The position numbers were made by a program, and so were the translations under genes. DNA of 16,006 nt from Heteroruminococcus sp964369885 (GTDB lineage: Bacteria > Bacillota > Clostridia > Oscillospirales > Ruminococcaceae). Where the stretch lies: positions 1-16,006 of the forward strand of contig CAYJGQ010000046.1 of the NCBI GenBank assembly GCA_964369885.1, in the 5' to 3' direction. Below the pieces are notes generated by a model that was not told the origin of the DNA, searched no databases, and saw only the letters and a program-made list of their open reading frames with translations. This document shows, one piece after another, positions 14,501 through 16,006 of this stretch; positions within the stretch are counted from its first letter, which is position 1; each line of letters opens with the position of its first letter.

Positions 14501-15682
14501 ATGAAAATTTGTGTTGAAAACGGCACCGTTTTGCTTCCACACGGCCCGACTTTGGGATATTGTGTGTTTATTGATGGCGATAAAATTCAGGCTGTCTGCA
14601 AAAAAGAGGACTACCACCAGGCGGTGGACATGACAATTGATGCCCAGGGTGGTTATATAAGCCCCGGTTTTATAGACATGCATACCCATGGCGGTGGCGG
14701 TCATGATTTCATGGACTGTAACGATGTGTGTATTGTGGAGGGTGCAAAAGCCCATCTTCGCCACGGCACCACTTCTCTTCTTCCTACAACCCTCACCAGC
14801 AGCAATGAGGAGCTTTTTCGTACCATAGACGGATTTTACGCCGCCCAAAAACAGCTAACCGATGGCCCTGAACTCCTGGGTCTTCACCTTGAGGGGCCGT
14901 ATTTCAACCCCTTGCAGGCCGGCGCACAGGACCCCAAATACCTAAAATCTCCAACACCCGAGGACTACAAAGAGATTGTAGACTACGCAAAGGGGGCAAT
15001 TCTGCGTTGGAGTCTTGCCGTTGAGCTGGATGGTGCACTTGAGCTTGTGGACTATATGCGCCAAAATGGCATTGTTAGCTCGGTTGGTCACTCGGACGCC
15101 TTGTTGTGCGAGGTTGAGGAGGCCTACGACCGTGGTTGTAGGCTTATCACCCATTTTTACAGCGCAATGTCCGGCATTGTGCGCAAGGGTGGTTATCGCC
15201 ATCTCGGCGTAATTGAAAGTGGTTACATCCTCGATGGTATGGATGTTGAAATCATCGCCGACGGTTGCCATCTCCCCCCCGACCTGCTTCGCATGATCTG
15301 CAAACTCAAGGACAACTCACGCATATGTCTGGTCACCGATTCTATGCGAGGTGCAGGTATGCCCGACGGCGACTCAATTCTTGGTAGCCTTAAAAGCGGG
15401 CAAAAGGTGCTTGTTGAGGAAGGGGTTGCAAAACTCCTTGATCGCAGTGCCTTTGCCGGCAGTGTTGCCACCACCGACCGTCTGGTGCGTGTCATGCATA
15501 AACAGGCCGGCCTTAGCATTCCTCAAGCCGTCAAGATGATCACCGAAAATCCTGCAAGGGTCTTGGGCCTGTCCGATCGTAAGGGCAGCCTGGTATCAGG
15601 ATATGATGCCGACCTTGTTATATTTGACGACGACATAAATGTGTCGATTGCCATATGCAAAGGCCGTGTAAATAAGTTTTAA
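14501..15682 (+). CDS. nagA: N-acetylglucosamine-6-phosphate deacetylase
   Basis: 393-residue cytoplasmic enzyme that removes the acetyl group from N-acetylglucosamine-6-phosphate, giving glucosamine-6-phosphate for NagB. The family pattern is complete: PGFIDMHTHGGGGHDFMD (His61, His63), LHLEGPYFNP with metal ligand Glu131, SSVGHSDA (His197), THFYSAM (His218; usually THLFNAM), IADGCHLPP (His257) and the catalytic Asp280 in LVTDSMR. The HxH pair is retained, as in Bacillus-type NagA and unlike E. coli. Length and the C-terminal GSLVSGYDADLVIFD strand are normal. ATG at 14501 is preceded by AGGAGG/AAAGG (14477-14487), slightly distant. It is 36 nt after the SIS gene and is followed by a strong terminator. 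It is unusual that nagA is 11 kb from the NagB-like gene although both lie in one cluster. Confidence 0.95.
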   Translation: MKICVENGTVLLPHGPTLGYCVFIDGDKIQAVCKKEDYHQAVDMTIDAQGGYISPGFIDMHTHGGGGHDFMDCNDVCIVEGAKAHLRHGTTSLLPTTLTSSNEELFRTIDGFYAAQKQLTDGPELLGLHLEGPYFNPLQAGAQDPKYLKSPTPEDYKEIVDYAKGAILRWSLAVELDGALELVDYMRQNGIVSSVGHSDALLCEVEEAYDRGCRLITHFYSAMSGIVRKGGYRHLGVIESGYILDGMDVEIIADGCHLPPDLLRMICKLKDNSRICLVTDSMRGAGMPDGDSILGSLKSGQKVLVEEGVAKLLDRSAFAGSVATTDRLVRVMHKQAGLSIPQAVKMITENPARVLGLSDRKGSLVSGYDADLVIFDDDINVSIAICKGRVNKF

Positions 15683-15707
15683 CTAAGCTTTATCCGCATT
15701 ACACCAC

Positions 15708-15747
15708 AAAAATGACCGTCCCGTAGTAAATTGGGACGGTCATTTTT
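15708..15747 (+). terminator. Intrinsic terminator after nagA
   Basis: A perfect 15-bp inverted repeat (15708-15722 with 15733-15747) around a 10-nt loop, with an A-run at the left end and a T-run at the right, lies 25 bp after the nagA stop. It should end the SIS-nagA transcript and, by symmetry, could also stop transcription arriving on the minus strand. Confidence 0.95.
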
Positions 15748-15768
15748 GCGCTCGTAGCATTAGCAGAT

Positions 15769-16006
15769 GCGTGGTCGCGGTGGAACTCTCCCCCGTGCGT
15801 GACCGCACCGGACTCTCCCCCCTCCCACACGGCTTCGTCGGCCGCGTGGTCACGGCACAACTCTCCCCTGTGCGTGGCCGCACTGGACGCTCCCCCCACC
15901 CACACGACGAAGTCGTGTCTTCCTCCCCCTCGGGGGAGGCGGCGGCCGCGTGGTTTGATGAAGTGGGGTAACTTTGTGTGGCCGTGGGGTGTGGGCAGGG
16001 TTTTGT
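15769..16006. repeat. GC-rich degenerate tandem repeats with hairpins
   Basis: No gene is seen from 15748 to the end. Two 75-bp units (15769-15843 and 15844-15918) match at about 54 of their first 63 positions. Each is built from two related half-units starting with GCGTG and containing a CTCCCCC run (starts 15769, 15797, 15844, 15872); a further GCGTGG lies at 15948. Two perfect hairpins follow: ACACGAC-GAA-GTCGTGT (15902-15918) and CCTCCCCC-TC-GGGGGAGG (15922-15939). Open frames here have repeat-derived low-complexity translations and no ribosome site. Such tracts resemble dispersed intergenic repeats of gut Clostridia; the role is unknown. The tract may continue past the window. Confidence 0.75.

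Noticed and set aside
15769..15918. Possible CRISPR-like array
   Set aside because: The units are contiguous and degenerate, without unique spacers, and no cas gene is present.
15771..15971. Open frames on both strands in the terminal repeat tract
   Set aside because: Their translations are repeat-derived low-complexity sequence without ribosome sites or domains.

Overview
The window looks like a chromosomal segment of a Gram-positive, moderate-GC anaerobic Firmicute, probably a Clostridia/Oscillospiraceae-type organism. The reasons are AGGAGG/GAGGTG ribosome sites, frequent GTG/TTG starts, sigma-A-type promoters, a lipobox-bearing TRAP binding protein, a Gld-like ABC system of the kind common in Clostridia, and GC-rich intergenic repeats. 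The taxonomic call is an inference. I see no phage, insertion sequence, tRNA, rRNA or CRISPR.

Layout. (1) On the minus strand, 56-2061 holds a Gld-type ABC ATPase followed, with an ATGA overlap, by a UroD-superfamily protein. (2) A 265-bp divergent control region (2062-2326) carries a near-consensus promoter in each direction, a LacI/CcpA-like operator at the rightward start site and a separate palindrome. (3) On the plus strand, 2327-5674 is a tight run of four enzymes: a NagB-like deaminase, a cytoplasmic SGNH hydrolase, an amidohydrolase with all its metal ligands, and a second amidohydrolase-fold protein that has lost every one of them. (4) 5792-8845 is a complete three-gene TRAP transporter (DctP, DctQ, DctM) with a strong intrinsic terminator between dctP and dctQ. 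(5) 9083-10141 encodes a LacI-family regulator. (6) 10230-13653 holds a GldF-like permease, a GldG-like auxiliary protein and a DUF4340 protein; these are the usual partners of the ATPase at the left end. (7) 13709-15682 is a UPF0309-type SIS sugar-phosphate protein plus N-acetylglucosamine-6-phosphate deacetylase (NagA), with their own extended -10 promoter. An intrinsic terminator closes this unit. (8) 15748-16006 is a GC-rich degenerate tandem-repeat tract without a gene.

How it may work together. The TRAP system probably imports a carboxylated solute. NagA, the NagB-like deaminase and the SIS protein point to an N-acetylated amino sugar, and the SGNH hydrolase and amidohydrolase could remove acyl or other substituents. 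LacI is the likely local switch. No kinase, PTS, sialate lyase or MurQ etherase is present, so the substrate and the phosphorylation step are open. The most notable points are the unusual enzyme set, the active/dead amidohydrolase pair, and the interleaving of a split Gld-like ABC system with this catabolic cluster.
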